Part shown: positions 1 through 8,238 of the stretch, in pieces
Layout of the letters: each line of letters opens with the position of its first letter
How positions within the stretch are numbered: the stretch's first letter is position 1
From: Sphingomonas sp. 32-66-10
GTDB lineage: Bacteria; Pseudomonadota; Alphaproteobacteria; Sphingomonadales; Sphingomonadaceae
NCBI GenBank assembly: GCA_002280565.1
Contig: NCEF01000001.1
Location: 119,620 to 183,619 of the forward strand
Length of the DNA: 64,000 nt
Reading direction: 5' to 3'
Made by a program: the position numbers and the translations under genes
Notes under the pieces: model-generated
Seen by the model: the letters and a program-made list of their open reading frames with translations, nothing else
What the model was told of the DNA's origin: nothing
Database searches by the model: none

Positions 1-2
1 AG

Positions 3-18
3 CGTTCCACGTGAAACA
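3..18. promoter_or_regulatory. parS: parS-like ParB-binding site
   Basis: The 16-mer CGTTCCACGTGAAACA matches the parS consensus TGTTNCACGTGAAACA at every defined position except the first. It abuts the stop codon of mnmE. In alphaproteobacteria parS sites cluster near the origin beside mnmE, mnmG, parA and parB, and the candidate origin here is only about 7 kb away. A ParB centromere role is inferred from motif and position. Confidence 0.75.
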
Positions 19-19
19 C

Positions 20-1315
20 TCACTTGCCGATGCAGAACCGCCCGAACAATGCGTCGAGCATCGCCTCGACATCCGCCGCGCCAGTGATGCGGTGGAACGC
101 GCGCAATGCACTGCGCAACTCCTCGGCGGCGAGCAGCAGCGCGTCCTGGATGGCGGCCGCGCGCAGCGCGGCGGCGGCTTGCTCGGCGAGAGCACGTTGT
201 CGAATATTGAGCGCGACGCTGTCCGACGGCGGGAGCAGCGCGGCTGAGAGACCAGCGATGGCAGTCCACAGCACCTCAACCCCCAGCCCCGTTTCCGCCG
301 AAACAGAGAGACGATTGGCAGCACCCGCTTCGCGTCCGGGCGCGTCGGCGCGTGGATGAATGAGGAGATGTGGCATGTCCGCCAGCTCGGCAGGCAGTGG
401 CGCATCATCGAGCCACAGGACGAGGTCAGCGCTCTCGATTGCGGACCGGGCGCGCGCAATGCCGATCTCCTCCACGATATCGGCTGGCATTGCGTGGAGA
501 CCGGCGGTGTCGGTGAGCAGATAGGCAATGCCGTCGCGCATCACCGGGACCTCGATCCGGTCCCGCGTCGTTCCCGCCAGTGGCGAGACGATCGCAGCTT
601 CGCGCCCGGCCAGCGCGTTGAGCAGAGTCGACTTGCCGGCATTGGGTTGTCCAGCCAGCACGATGCGGATGCCATCGCGGATGCGCTCTACCGGTGGCTG
701 CGCGGTCACCGCTGCGATCTCTGCGGCGAGCACGGCCGCGTCGCGCTGAACGGTGGCAAGCACATCGCCCTCCCCCGCCACATCATCCTCATCGCCATGA
801 TCCAGCATCGCCTCGACCAGCGCCGAGAGCCGAAGCGTGCGTGTGGCCCATTGCTCGATCCGCGACCGGACTGTTCCTTCGGCAGCACGCAGAGCGGAGC
901 GACGTTGCATCTCGGTCTCGGCAGCGAGCAGGTCGCCCAACCCCTCCGCCTCGGTGAGATCGATCCGACCATGCTCAAGCGCGCGGCGGGTGAACTCCCC
1001 CGGTTCGGCGCCGCGTAGGCCCGGGATCGTGGCGAGCGCTGCCTCGACCGCGCGCACCACGGCGCGGCCACCGTGAAGGTGGAGTTCCGCAAGATCCTCC
1101 CCCGTCGCGGTCGCAGGGCCTGGGAAGACAAGGACCAGCGCGCGATCGAGCGCTTCGCCGTTGCGACGCAGGGTCCGCAGCGATGCGCGACGCGGTGCCG
1201 GGAGCTTTCCCGCCAGCGTCGTGACGGCCGCAAATGCCTGTGGCCCCGAAATGCGGATAACCGCGATGCCGGCGGGCAATGCTCCGCTCGACAGCGCAAA
1301 GATCGTGTCGCTCAC
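20..1315 (-). CDS. mnmE: tRNA uridine-5-carboxymethylaminomethyl(34) synthesis GTPase MnmE
   Basis: With MnmG, MnmE installs the carboxymethylaminomethyl group on wobble uridine 34 of several tRNAs, using a methylene-tetrahydrofolate-derived carbon. The 431-residue product has the usual family length. It shows an N-terminal TrmE folate-binding domain, a G domain with P-loop GQPNAGKST near residue 222 and switch-region DTAG, and the C-terminal FCIGK ending that carries the essential cysteine. The start is GTG, overlapping by 4 nt the stop of the DUF6489 gene upstream, so the two are probably translationally coupled. The gene is followed directly by the parS-like site. mnmG and parAB are expected just outside the window. 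Assignment is secure. Confidence 0.97.
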   Translation of the reverse strand: MSDTIFALSSGALPAGIAVIRISGPQAFAAVTTLAGKLPAPRRASLRTLRRNGEALDRALVLVFPGPATATGEDLAELHLHGGRAVVRAVEAALATIPGLRGAEPGEFTRRALEHGRIDLTEAEGLGDLLAAETEMQRRSALRAAEGTVRSRIEQWATRTLRLSALVEAMLDHGDEDDVAGEGDVLATVQRDAAVLAAEIAAVTAQPPVERIRDGIRIVLAGQPNAGKSTLLNALAGREAAIVSPLAGTTRDRIEVPVMRDGIAYLLTDTAGLHAMPADIVEEIGIARARSAIESADLVLWLDDAPLPAELADMPHLLIHPRADAPGREAGAANRLSVSAETGLGVEVLWTAIAGLSAALLPPSDSVALNIRQRALAEQAAAALRAAAIQDALLLAAEELRSALRAFHRITGAADVEAMLDALFGRFCIGK

Positions 1316-1551
1316 TCGCTGCCGCTACGCTTGCCCATATCAAACATGCCGCGCCAGAAATTCATCCCGGCTTCGCCCATCGGGGTCCAGCTCTTCATCA
1401 TGCTGTCGAGCATCTCGGGATTGACCCCGCCCTTGTCGATCGAGTCGATCATCATCTGAATATAGCGGTCATGTACCGGGGTGAAATCAGGGAGGCCCAT
1501 CGCGCGGCGTGCCTCTTCAGGGGTGCAATCGACCTCGACATTGATCTTCAT
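1312..1551 (-). CDS. DUF6489 family protein
   Basis: A 79-residue acidic protein beginning MKINVEVDCTPEEAR, a pattern I recognise from the small uncharacterised DUF6489 family of alphaproteobacteria, often found beside mnmE. No catalytic motif or membrane segment is visible. The ATG at 1551 was chosen because the family begins with this segment; a longer reading back to 1632 only adds low-complexity residues. Its stop overlaps the GTG of mnmE in a GTGA arrangement, so it is probably the first gene of an mnmE operon. Function unknown. Confidence 0.8.
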   Translation of the reverse strand: MKINVEVDCTPEEARRAMGLPDFTPVHDRYIQMMIDSIDKGGVNPEMLDSMMKSWTPMGEAGMNFWRGMFDMGKRSGSE

Positions 1552-1601
1552 ACCGTCTTCTCCACTTGAGCCCGAAGCATCCCCTGCCCTACGCTCGCCC
1601 C

Positions 1602-2066
1602 ATGTATGCGCGCGACCATGCCCTGATCGCAACGCCCATCGGCCTCATGCGGGTCGAGGGTGGCGAAACAGCGGTTTCGCGGGTCGTGATCGGAGCAGAC
1701 GGCCCGGCCGCAATCGGGTCAACCGCACCGATCCGCGCTGCTACGGAACAATTGCTGGCGTATTTCGCGGGCGATCTCAAAGAGTTCGACCTTCCGCTCC
1801 CGCCGCTTGCGTCGCCGCGCGGGCGGGAGTTGCGCGACGGACTGATCGCGCTGGGCTATGGCGAAACCGCAAGCTATGGCGAACTCGCACGGCGGCTCCA
1901 GTCGGGGCCGCGCGCCATCGGGCAGCTGTGCGCGGGCAATCCCCTTCCCGTCATCATTCCATGCCACAGGGTAACCGCAGCGGGCGGCGCGCTGGGGAGT
2001 TATTCCGCGGGTGACGGCCCCGCGACCAAACTATGGCTGCTCGACCACGAGCAGCGCCACCGCTGA
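1602..2066 (+). CDS. ogt: methylated-DNA--[protein]-cysteine S-methyltransferase
   Basis: A suicide DNA-repair enzyme that transfers O6-alkyl groups from guanine to its own cysteine. The 154-residue protein carries the active-site motif PCHRV with the acceptor cysteine near residue 121, preceded by the SYGELA winged-helix segment, and ends with a short tail after the KLWLLDHE helix. An upstream TTG at 1566 is possible, but the ATG at 1602 gives the normal domain start. It is divergent from the DUF6489-mnmE pair and stops 14 nt before the dienelactone hydrolase start, so the two may be cotranscribed. There is no Ada-like N-terminal domain. Confidence 0.9.
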   Translation: MYARDHALIATPIGLMRVEGGETAVSRVVIGADGPAAIGSTAPIRAATEQLLAYFAGDLKEFDLPLPPLASPRGRELRDGLIALGYGETASYGELARRLQSGPRAIGQLCAGNPLPVIIPCHRVTAAGGALGSYSAGDGPATKLWLLDHEQRHR

Positions 2067-2080
2067 CCAAGGAGAGTTTC

Positions 2081-2773
2081 ATGGCGACTATCGAAATTAG
2101 CGCGATCGACGGGAGCGGCAGCTTCGCCGCGTATCGTGCCGACCCCGAGAGGACCCCGCGCGGCGCGATCGTCGTCATTCAGGAGATCTTTGGCGTGAAT
2201 GAAGGGATTCGCCGCAAGTGCGATCATTTCGCGTCGCTCGGCTATGTCGCGCTGGCCCCGGACCTGTTCTGGCGGCTTGAGCCGGGCATCGCCCTCGATC
2301 CCGATGTCGAGGCGGAGTTCAAGCAGGCGCTCGACTGGATGGGCAAGTTCGATCAGGACAAGGGCGTCGCGGATATCGAAGCGACGATCCGCGCGGCGCG
2401 TGACGCCAGCGGTGGTAAGGTCGGGGTCACCGGCTATTGCCTGGGCGGCCGCCTCGCCTTCATGACCGCCGCGCGGACCGATGCCGATGCCAGTGTCGGC
2501 TATTATGCAGTGGGCGTCGACGGGCTGCTGGGCGAAAAGCACGCCATCGCCAATCCGCTGATGCTGCACATTGCCGGTGAGGATGGGTTCGTTCCCGCTC
2601 CGACCCAAAAGGCGATGCATGACGGGCTGGACGATCACCCCAAGGTGACGCTCCACGACTATCCGGGCGAAGACCATGGCTTTGCGACCGAGATGGGCAA
2701 GCGCCGGTCCGATGCGGCGGCGCAGCTGGCGGACAGCCGGACCGAAGCGTTTTTCGCCGAACATATCGGCTGA
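2081..2773 (+). CDS. dienelactone hydrolase family protein
   Basis: An alpha/beta-hydrolase of the dienelactone hydrolase family (230 residues). The family triad is visible: the cysteine nucleophile in GYCLGG at about residue 120, Asp near 168 in GEDGF and His near 199 in GEDHGF. The family glutamate sits in the EIFGVN motif near residue 35. The ATG at 2081 has the ribosome-binding site AAGGAGAG just upstream; a longer frame from 2033 overlaps ogt and is unlikely. The substrate cannot be read from sequence. Nothing in the neighbourhood indicates chlorocatechol degradation, so a general carboxymethylenebutenolidase-type hydrolase is the safe call. Confidence 0.9.
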   Translation: MATIEISAIDGSGSFAAYRADPERTPRGAIVVIQEIFGVNEGIRRKCDHFASLGYVALAPDLFWRLEPGIALDPDVEAEFKQALDWMGKFDQDKGVADIEATIRAARDASGGKVGVTGYCLGGRLAFMTAARTDADASVGYYAVGVDGLLGEKHAIANPLMLHIAGEDGFVPAPTQKAMHDGLDDHPKVTLHDYPGEDHGFATEMGKRRSDAAAQLADSRTEAFFAEHIG

Positions 2774-2775
2774 CA

Positions 2776-2815
2776 AAAAATGGGGCGGCATCCCGGTGGA
2801 TGCCGCCCCATTTCT
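2776..2815. terminator. bidirectional intrinsic terminator
   Basis: A perfect 14-bp inverted repeat (ATGGGGCGGCATCC with its complement, loop CGGT) spans 2780-2811, with A6 before it and T-rich sequence after it. It lies between the convergent dienelactone hydrolase and terC genes and can serve both. Confidence 0.9.
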
Positions 2816-2830
2816 TTTCGTATCAGTTGT

Positions 2831-3508
2831 TTAGCGGAACAGCTGGAGCAGACCGACTTCCTGATCGGTGATCCCGGTGTAGATCATCGAACCCGCGACA
2901 TAGACGATCACGAGCAGACCGATCCACGCGATCCAGCGATAGCGTTCGATATATTTGGCGATGATATTCGCCGCGACGCCCATCAGTGCGACCGCGATGA
3001 CCAGGCCGACCATCAGGATGCCCGGATGGTCGCGCGCTGCACCCGCAACGGCGAGGACGTTGTCGAGGCTCATCGACACGTCGGCGACGGCGACGGCCCA
3101 GGCAGCGCTGGCGAAGCTCTTGGCGGGCTTCACGCCCGAATGCTCGTCACCCTCGATCTCGGGCGAACCGGCGCTTTCGCCGCCATGGCCGATCTCGCGC
3201 CACATCTTCCACGCGACCCACAGCAGCAGCACGCCGCCGGCAAAGACCAGGCCGATGACCTGCAGCAGTTGCGTGACGACCAGCGCAAAGCCGATGCGCA
3301 GCACCAGCGCGGCGATGATGCCGATCAGGATGACCTTCTTGCGCTGATCCGCGGGCAGACCCGCAGCAAGCGCACCGATGACGATCGCATTGTCGCCCGC
3401 CAGGACGATGTCGATCAGAATGACCTGGCCGAATGCCAGCCAGGCGGACCCGCTGCCCGAGAACAGGCCAGCGAAGTCGGCGACGATATGGCCCCAAATG
3501 TCCTGCAT
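2831..3508 (-). CDS. TerC family integral membrane protein
   Basis: A 225-residue polytopic membrane protein of the TerC family. Members are linked to tellurite resistance, manganese export and metalation of exoenzymes. It contains the family signature VLAGDNAIVIGALA near residues 34-47 and the later SLDNVLAVAG segment, both with the conserved Asp-Asn pair thought to line the ion path, plus about six to seven hydrophobic segments separated by a charged central loop. It converges on the dienelactone hydrolase gene with a shared terminator. I looked for a manganese (yybP-ykoY) riboswitch in the leader and did not find a convincing one. The exact substrate is unknown. Confidence 0.9.
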   Translation of the reverse strand: MQDIWGHIVADFAGLFSGSGSAWLAFGQVILIDIVLAGDNAIVIGALAAGLPADQRKKVILIGIIAALVLRIGFALVVTQLLQVIGLVFAGGVLLLWVAWKMWREIGHGGESAGSPEIEGDEHSGVKPAKSFASAAWAVAVADVSMSLDNVLAVAGAARDHPGILMVGLVIAVALMGVAANIIAKYIERYRWIAWIGLLVIVYVAGSMIYTGITDQEVGLLQLFR

Positions 3509-3620
3509 GGATTTCCCTGTTTACCTTGAAGTGCCGACAAAGCGGTTCACCCGAGCCGGGTCAAGCCCGACGGGCATCAACGCGATGCCGGGTAAAGTGT
3601 TTCGTTCGAACCGAACAAAC

Positions 3621-3652
3621 CGGCGGCACAGTCGCAAAAGACTGCACCGCCG
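3621..3652 (-). terminator. hairpin downstream of rho
   Basis: A near-perfect 13-bp stem (CGGCGG...CCGCCG on the minus strand) with a short T/G loop, followed on the minus strand by GTTTGTTC. It lies about 30 nt beyond the rho stop codon and probably ends the rho transcript. Confidence 0.65.
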
Positions 3653-3678
3653 TGAAATTTCAAAACCAGAATAAGAGC

Positions 3679-4935
3679 TTACTGATTCATGCTGTCGAAG
3701 AAGTCTTCGTTGGTCTTCGAATCCTTCATCTTGTCGAGCAGGAACTCCATCGCATCGGTGGTGCCCATCTGCATGAGGATGCGGCGCAGCACCCACATTT
3801 TCGAGAGCGTCGCCTTGTCGAGCAACAGCTCTTCCTTGCGCGTGCCGCTCTTGCCGACGTCGAGCGCCGGGAAGATGCGCTTGTCGGCAACCTTGCGGTC
3901 GAGGACGATTTCGGAGTTGCCGGTGCCCTTGAACTCTTCGAAGATCACTTCGTCCATGCGGCTGCCGGTGTCGATCAGCGCGGTGGCGATGATCGAGAGC
4001 GAGCCGCCCTCCTCGATATTGCGCGCGGCGCCGAAGAAGCGCTTGGGACGCTGGAGCGCATTGGCGTCGACACCGCCTGTCAGCACCTTGCCCGAGCTGG
4101 GCACGACGGTGTTGTAGGCGCGGCCGAGGCGGGTGATCGAGTCGAGCAGGATGACGACATCCTTCTTGTGCTCGACCAGGCGCTTGGCCTTTTCGATCAC
4201 CATTTCGGCGACCTGGACGTGGCGCGTGGCGGGTTCGTCGAAGGTCGAGCTGACCACCTCACCCTTCACGCTGCGCTGCATGTCCGTGACTTCCTCGGGC
4301 CGCTCATCGATCAGCAGGACGAGCAGGAATACCTCGGGATGGTTGTCGGTGATCGCCTTGGCGATGTTCTGCAGCATCACCGTCTTGCCGACGCGCGGCG
4401 GCGCGACGATCAGCGTCCGCTGGCCCTTGCCCTGTGGCGAGACGATATCGATGACGCGCGCCGACTTGTCCTTTTGCGTCGGATCGGCGGGGTCGAGCGT
4501 CAGCTTGCTGTCGGGATACAGCGGCGTGAGGTTGTCGAAATTGACGCGATGGCGAACCACATCGGGATCGTCGAAATTGACGCTGACCAGCTTGGTCAGG
4601 GCGAAATAGCGCTCGCCATCCTTGGGCGCGCGGATCTCACCTTCGACGGTATCACCGGTGCGCAGGCCGAATTTGCGGACCTGGTTGGGCGAGACATAAA
4701 TGTCGTCGGGGCCGGCGAGATAGTTGGATTGCGGGCTGCGCAGGAAGCCGAAGCCGTCCTGGAGCACTTCGATCGTGCCCTCGCCCATGATCAGTTCGCC
4801 ATTTTCCGCCTGGGCCTTGAGGATGGCGAACATCAAATCCTGCTTGCGCAGCGTCGACGCGCTTTCGACGCCGAGTTCCTCGGCCATCGTCACCAGTTCG
4901 GCGGGCGCGGTTTTCTTCAAATCTTTCAAGTGCAT
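3679..4935 (-). CDS. rho: transcription termination factor Rho
   Basis: A hexameric RNA helicase/ATPase that terminates untranslated transcripts. The 418-residue protein has the expected length and all regions: an N-terminal Rho_N helix bundle (1-45), the cold-shock-like RNA-binding domain with the GFGFLR motif at about 61-66, the P-loop APPRVGKT at about 178-185, and Walker B with the LIDERPEEV segment. The ATG at 4935 (MHLKDLKK) was chosen over a 520-residue extension, which adds only arginine-rich translated leader sequence. It lies on the same strand as hemE-hemJ but is separated from them by a 460-nt gap with a terminator. Rho is often autoregulated through a long leader, which fits this gap. 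Confidence 0.97.
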   Translation of the reverse strand: MHLKDLKKTAPAELVTMAEELGVESASTLRKQDLMFAILKAQAENGELIMGEGTIEVLQDGFGFLRSPQSNYLAGPDDIYVSPNQVRKFGLRTGDTVEGEIRAPKDGERYFALTKLVSVNFDDPDVVRHRVNFDNLTPLYPDSKLTLDPADPTQKDKSARVIDIVSPQGKGQRTLIVAPPRVGKTVMLQNIAKAITDNHPEVFLLVLLIDERPEEVTDMQRSVKGEVVSSTFDEPATRHVQVAEMVIEKAKRLVEHKKDVVILLDSITRLGRAYNTVVPSSGKVLTGGVDANALQRPKRFFGAARNIEEGGSLSIIATALIDTGSRMDEVIFEEFKGTGNSEIVLDRKVADKRIFPALDVGKSGTRKEELLLDKATLSKMWVLRRILMQMGTTDAMEFLLDKMKDSKTNEDFFDSMNQ

Positions 4936-5395
4936 GGGAGAAGTCCGTCTGGCGATCGCTACAAGGTTTTCGGGCGTTTGGACGCGCGGATTGCGATGGC
5001 TTGAGGAAAAAGGGAGGGATGCCGGGACGCCGCCGGAACGACGACGCGACCTCAGCGGATTAGGATTCGCCCTGTGGCAAGTCAAGCCATCAGACGGGCG
5101 CGAGGCTGACAGACTGACAGAAACACGCGGGTTTGCGGCGCACTGGGCGGGTTTACGACCGGTACCGGGCGGCAATGCGACCGCGACGCGACACCTGCGC
5201 GACATCGAGTCACCACAGGCGCGCGGCGGACGCGACTGCAACGGTCCGTTTTACAACGCCGATCGACCGCATCGCGACAGCGAACCGACGCATTCACGTC
5301 AACGCATGACAGGGTTCACGCTTTCAAAGAGCAGCATCCGGGATGCGCTCCAAGGAGAACAAGGAAAACCCAACATTACAAGCATGTTGGAGCCG
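4936..5395. other. 460-nt gap upstream of rho
   Basis: No gene is supported here. On the minus strand it would form a long 5' leader of rho, which in other bacteria carries Rho-dependent autoregulation. Near its right end lies the hemJ terminator hairpin (5370-5390). The rest is G+C-rich with no other feature I can defend. Confidence 0.6.
5362..5392 (-). terminator. intrinsic terminator after hemJ
   Basis: On the minus strand a 7-bp stem (CCAACAT / ATGTTGG) with a 7-nt loop is followed by GGGTTTTCC. It begins about 5 nt after the hemJ stop, so it plausibly ends the hemE-hemJ operon before rho. Confidence 0.6.
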
Positions 5396-5851
5396 TCAGA
5401 ACGGGCGGACCACCGCGAGGATGACGATCAGCGCGACGAAGATCGCGGGGACTTCATTGGCGATGCGCAGCTGTTTGGAGGTCAGGCGCCCCTGCCCCGC
5501 CGTGAGTTTTCTGGAATAGCCCACCGCCCAGCCATGATAGCCCGAGAGCAGCACGACGAGCAGCAGCTTGGCGTGCAGCCAGCCGAGGCCAGCGCCGCCC
5601 TCGAACAGACCGAGATTGATCGCGAGCGCGACACCCAGGACCCAGACGATCACCAGCGAGGGGGTGAGGATCACGCGGCGCAGCTTTGCCTCGCGCTCCG
5701 CCCATGCCTTGGCCTGCACCGGGTCGCCGAGCGATTCCTGATGATGGACCAGATAACGCGGCAGGATGAACAGGCCGGCCATCCAGAAGATCACGAAGAT
5801 CACATGCGCGGCCTTCACCCATAGCCAGGCGAAGCTCAGAAATCCGGTCAT
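5396..5851 (-). CDS. hemJ: protoporphyrinogen oxidase HemJ
   Basis: HemJ oxidises protoporphyrinogen IX to protoporphyrin IX in bacteria that lack HemG and HemY. The 151-residue membrane protein has four predicted membrane spans, the conserved N-terminal histidine near residue 16 followed by the FWMAGLFILPRYL motif, and a late K-L-x-x-x-N motif near the C-terminus, as in the UPF0093/HemJ family. Its start overlaps the hemE stop by 4 nt (ATGA), so both haem genes are cotranscribed and coupled. The haem-pathway context strengthens the call over generic CopD-like membrane proteins. Confidence 0.92.
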   Translation of the reverse strand: MTGFLSFAWLWVKAAHVIFVIFWMAGLFILPRYLVHHQESLGDPVQAKAWAEREAKLRRVILTPSLVIVWVLGVALAINLGLFEGGAGLGWLHAKLLLVVLLSGYHGWAVGYSRKLTAGQGRLTSKQLRIANEVPAIFVALIVILAVVRPF

Positions 5852-6879
5852 GCTGCTGCTGTCCCCCGAACGATTCCGATCAGCTGTTCGACATGGGCAA
5901 TCGGCGTATCCTGTTGAATGCCGTGCCCCAGATTGAAGATATGGGGACGGTCGCGCAGGGCATCAACCACGCGGGTCGCCGCCGCCTTGAGCTCCTCCCC
6001 GCCCGCGATCAGCGCGAGCGGGTCGAGATTGCCCTGAACCGGCATGCCGACGGGGAGTTCGCGGTGCGCCCAGGCAGGATCGACGGTTTCATCAAGGCCG
6101 ATCGCATCGACCCCGGTTTCGCGCGCATAGGCGGCGAGCTTTCCGCCAGCGCCCTTGGGAAAGCCGATGATCTTCGCGTGCGGGCAGCGCGCGCGCAGTC
6201 CCGCGACGATGGCGGCATTGGGTGCAATCACCCAGCGTTCGAACTGCGCAGGGCTGAGCGATCCGGCCCAGCTGTCGAACAGCTGCACTGCCTCGACCCC
6301 CGCCTCGATCTGTTTGGCGAGATAATCGATCGACATGGCGACGATGGCGTCGATGATCGCCTGAAACGCCGCCGGATCGGCATAGGCCATGCGGCGCGTT
6401 TCGCTCTGGTCGCGGCTGCCCTGCCCGGCGACCATGTAGGTCGCGTTGGTCCAGGGACTTCCTGCAAAGCCCAGAAACGTCACCTCAGGCGGCAAAGCGG
6501 CGGCGACGCGGGTCACGGTGCCATAGACCGGGTCGAGCCGCTGTGGGGCCGCTGTGAGGCTTTCCAGGGCATGATCGACGAGCTTGGGAGCCAGACGTGG
6601 CCCCTCCCCCGCTTCGAACCACAGATCCTGACCGAGCGCGTGGGGCACGACGAGGATGTCGGAGAACAGGATCGCGCCGTCGAAGCCGAAGCGGCGGATC
6701 GGCTGAAGCGTGACTTCGGCCGCAGCGTCGCTGTCGTTGACCAGCTCGAGAAATCCGCCCTTGTCCGCCCGGAGTGCGCGATATTCAGGGAGATAGCGGC
6801 CGGCCTGACGCATGAGCCACATGGGGGGCGCATCGACGCGTTCCCCTGACAGCACTCGGAGTAGTTTCTTGGGAGTCAC
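5848..6879 (-). CDS. hemE: uroporphyrinogen decarboxylase
   Basis: HemE decarboxylates the four acetate side chains of uroporphyrinogen III to give coproporphyrinogen III in haem synthesis. The 343-residue product has the N-terminal signature WLMRQAGRYLPEYR near residues 21-34, the conserved Asp of the FSDILVVPHALG segment, and the GFAGSPWT motif. It starts with GTG at 6879 and overlaps hemJ downstream. Upstream lies the candidate replication origin; in Caulobacter and Rickettsia hemE also flanks the origin, so its promoter and the origin may interact. Confidence 0.97.
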   Translation of the reverse strand: MTPKKLLRVLSGERVDAPPMWLMRQAGRYLPEYRALRADKGGFLELVNDSDAAAEVTLQPIRRFGFDGAILFSDILVVPHALGQDLWFEAGEGPRLAPKLVDHALESLTAAPQRLDPVYGTVTRVAAALPPEVTFLGFAGSPWTNATYMVAGQGSRDQSETRRMAYADPAAFQAIIDAIVAMSIDYLAKQIEAGVEAVQLFDSWAGSLSPAQFERWVIAPNAAIVAGLRARCPHAKIIGFPKGAGGKLAAYARETGVDAIGLDETVDPAWAHRELPVGMPVQGNLDPLALIAGGEELKAAATRVVDALRDRPHIFNLGHGIQQDTPIAHVEQLIGIVRGTAAA

Positions 6880-7200
6880 CGGACCGCTCGTCTCTCAACA
6901 AAAGAAAGAAATAAGATTCTAATAGACTGTAGATGTTAGTTGGCGCGTGGATGCTGGGGCTTAGGCGTTCATGCCCATTCTGCCAACAGATTGACCGCGC
7001 CGACTCCCACGATTCCGCCGCGATTCGATTCAACCGTCCACATTATCCACAGGCTGTGTGCAGGATCGCCGCGCTGTGGAGGCGGTTGTGGACGAATGAC
7101 CCGGAACGTGGACAGACTCCCCCGCTTGGCGGGTCCGGCGGGTTGCGCTAGCGATTTCCCCCATGTTTTCCACAGAACTGTCCAGACCGGGGTTGTTTCC
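6880..7200. other. oriC: candidate chromosomal replication origin (oriC)
   Basis: This gene-free stretch lies between hemE and ppsR, the position of the origin in Caulobacter and Rickettsia. It holds an A/T-rich tract at about 6898-6945, a perfect DnaA box TTATCCACA at 7043-7051, a close match TTTTCCACA at 7166-7174, and several minus-strand half matches such as 7087-7095. Five GANTC sites occur at 6915, 7002, 7011, 7022 and 7027; GANTC is the CcrM methylation target that marks alphaproteobacterial origins. No experiment supports the call; it rests on motif clustering and synteny. Confidence 0.8.
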
Positions 7201-7416
7201 CATGTTTCGCCCCCTGCGGGAGGCGCGAGCGAACCATCGGCTTCACCCTGTCCTCCCCCTCCGTCACGCTGCGCGTGCCACCTCCCCCTGGCGGGGGAGG
7301 ATTGATGGTGCTGACAGGCCCTACCCTAGCCCATTGCCGGGTGAACAGCGCCCCGCGCTGTTCAGGCCATGCCGGGGGCATGGCCGACCCGGCAATCGCA
7401 AGCGGGAGGGGAATCC
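7201..7416 (+). promoter_or_regulatory. structured leader upstream of ppsR
   Basis: The rest of the hemE-ppsR gap has no gene. It contains a short palindrome with arms CCTCCCC/GGGGAGG at about 7283-7302. From 7333 to 7396 there is a three-way structure: a perfect 10-bp outer stem (7333-7342 with 7387-7396) enclosing two 8-bp hairpins (7343-7350 with 7356-7363, and 7366-7373 with 7377-7384). It ends 20 nt before the GTG start of ppsR, just ahead of the GGGAGGGG ribosome-binding site. It could be a cis-regulatory RNA or a REP-like DNA element. Confidence 0.55.
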
Positions 7417-8238
7417 GTGAAACTCCATCTGCATCTCCTGTCCGATTCCACCGGCGAGACGCTGGAGAATATCGCCAAGGCGGCGCTTGCGCAGTTCGAC
7501 GATGTCGAGGTGCTGCGCCATTTCTGGCCGATGGTGCGGAGCGAAACGCATCTCGAGCGGATCCTGGCGGAAATCGCGCAGAATCCGGGGCTGGTGATCT
7601 TCACGCTGGTGAACCCCGAGATCCGCCGCCAGCTCGAGACGCGGTGCCGCGCGATCGGCCTTCCCGCCGTGGCGCCGCTCGATCCGGTCAACCACGCGCT
7701 GTCGAACCTGTTGGGGCAGGAGATGAAGGCGCGGCCGGGGCGGCAGCATATGCTCGACGCCGCCTATTTCGCGCGGGTCGATGCGATCCAGTTCACCATC
7801 GCGCATGACGATGGGGTGAATTGGGAGAATTGGGAGGAGGCCGATATCGTGCTGGCAGGGGTGTCGCGCACGTCGAAGACGCCGACTTCGATCTACCTCG
7901 CCAATCGTGGGCTCAAGGTCGCCAACATCCCGATCGTCCCGCAATCGCCGCCGCCCGACCTGCTCTATCGGCTGAAGAATCCGATGGTGGTCGGGCTGAC
8001 CACCAGTCCCGAGCGGCTGATCCAAGTGCGACGCAACCGGCTGCTTGCGCTCAACCAGCAGGATGAGACCAGCTATATCGAGCAGGAAGCGGTGCAGAAG
8101 GAGGTCGCCTATGCCCGGCGCATGTTCGCCGACAATGGCTGGCCGGTGATCGACGTGACGCGGCGATCGATCGAGGAAACGGCGGCGGCGATCATCACCA
8201 TGGCCAATGAGCGTACGACCGCGGCGGCGCGGCAATGA
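7417..8238 (+). CDS. ppsR: pyruvate, water dikinase / pyruvate, phosphate dikinase regulatory protein
   Basis: A bifunctional ADP-dependent kinase/Pi-dependent phosphorylase (DUF299) that inactivates and reactivates PEP synthase or pyruvate phosphate dikinase. The 273-residue protein shows the family N-terminus LHLLSDSTGETL and the P-loop-like GVSRTSKTPTSIYLA motif near the middle. The GTG at 7417 is preceded by GGGAGGGG at the right spacing; the longer frame from 7369 would translate the structured leader. It heads a tightly packed operon ppsR-maf-aroE-coaE-dnaQ. The same protein (DUF299) is next to the origin in other alphaproteobacteria. Whether the target is PpsA or PpdK cannot be told here. 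Confidence 0.93.
   Translation: MKLHLHLLSDSTGETLENIAKAALAQFDDVEVLRHFWPMVRSETHLERILAEIAQNPGLVIFTLVNPEIRRQLETRCRAIGLPAVAPLDPVNHALSNLLGQEMKARPGRQHMLDAAYFARVDAIQFTIAHDDGVNWENWEEADIVLAGVSRTSKTPTSIYLANRGLKVANIPIVPQSPPPDLLYRLKNPMVVGLTTSPERLIQVRRNRLLALNQQDETSYIEQEAVQKEVAYARRMFADNGWPVIDVTRRSIEETAAAIITMANERTTAAARQ

Noticed and set aside
3509-3678. Manganese riboswitch (yybP-ykoY) upstream of terC
   Set aside because: No conserved core of that riboswitch could be recognised; the only clear structure is the rho terminator.
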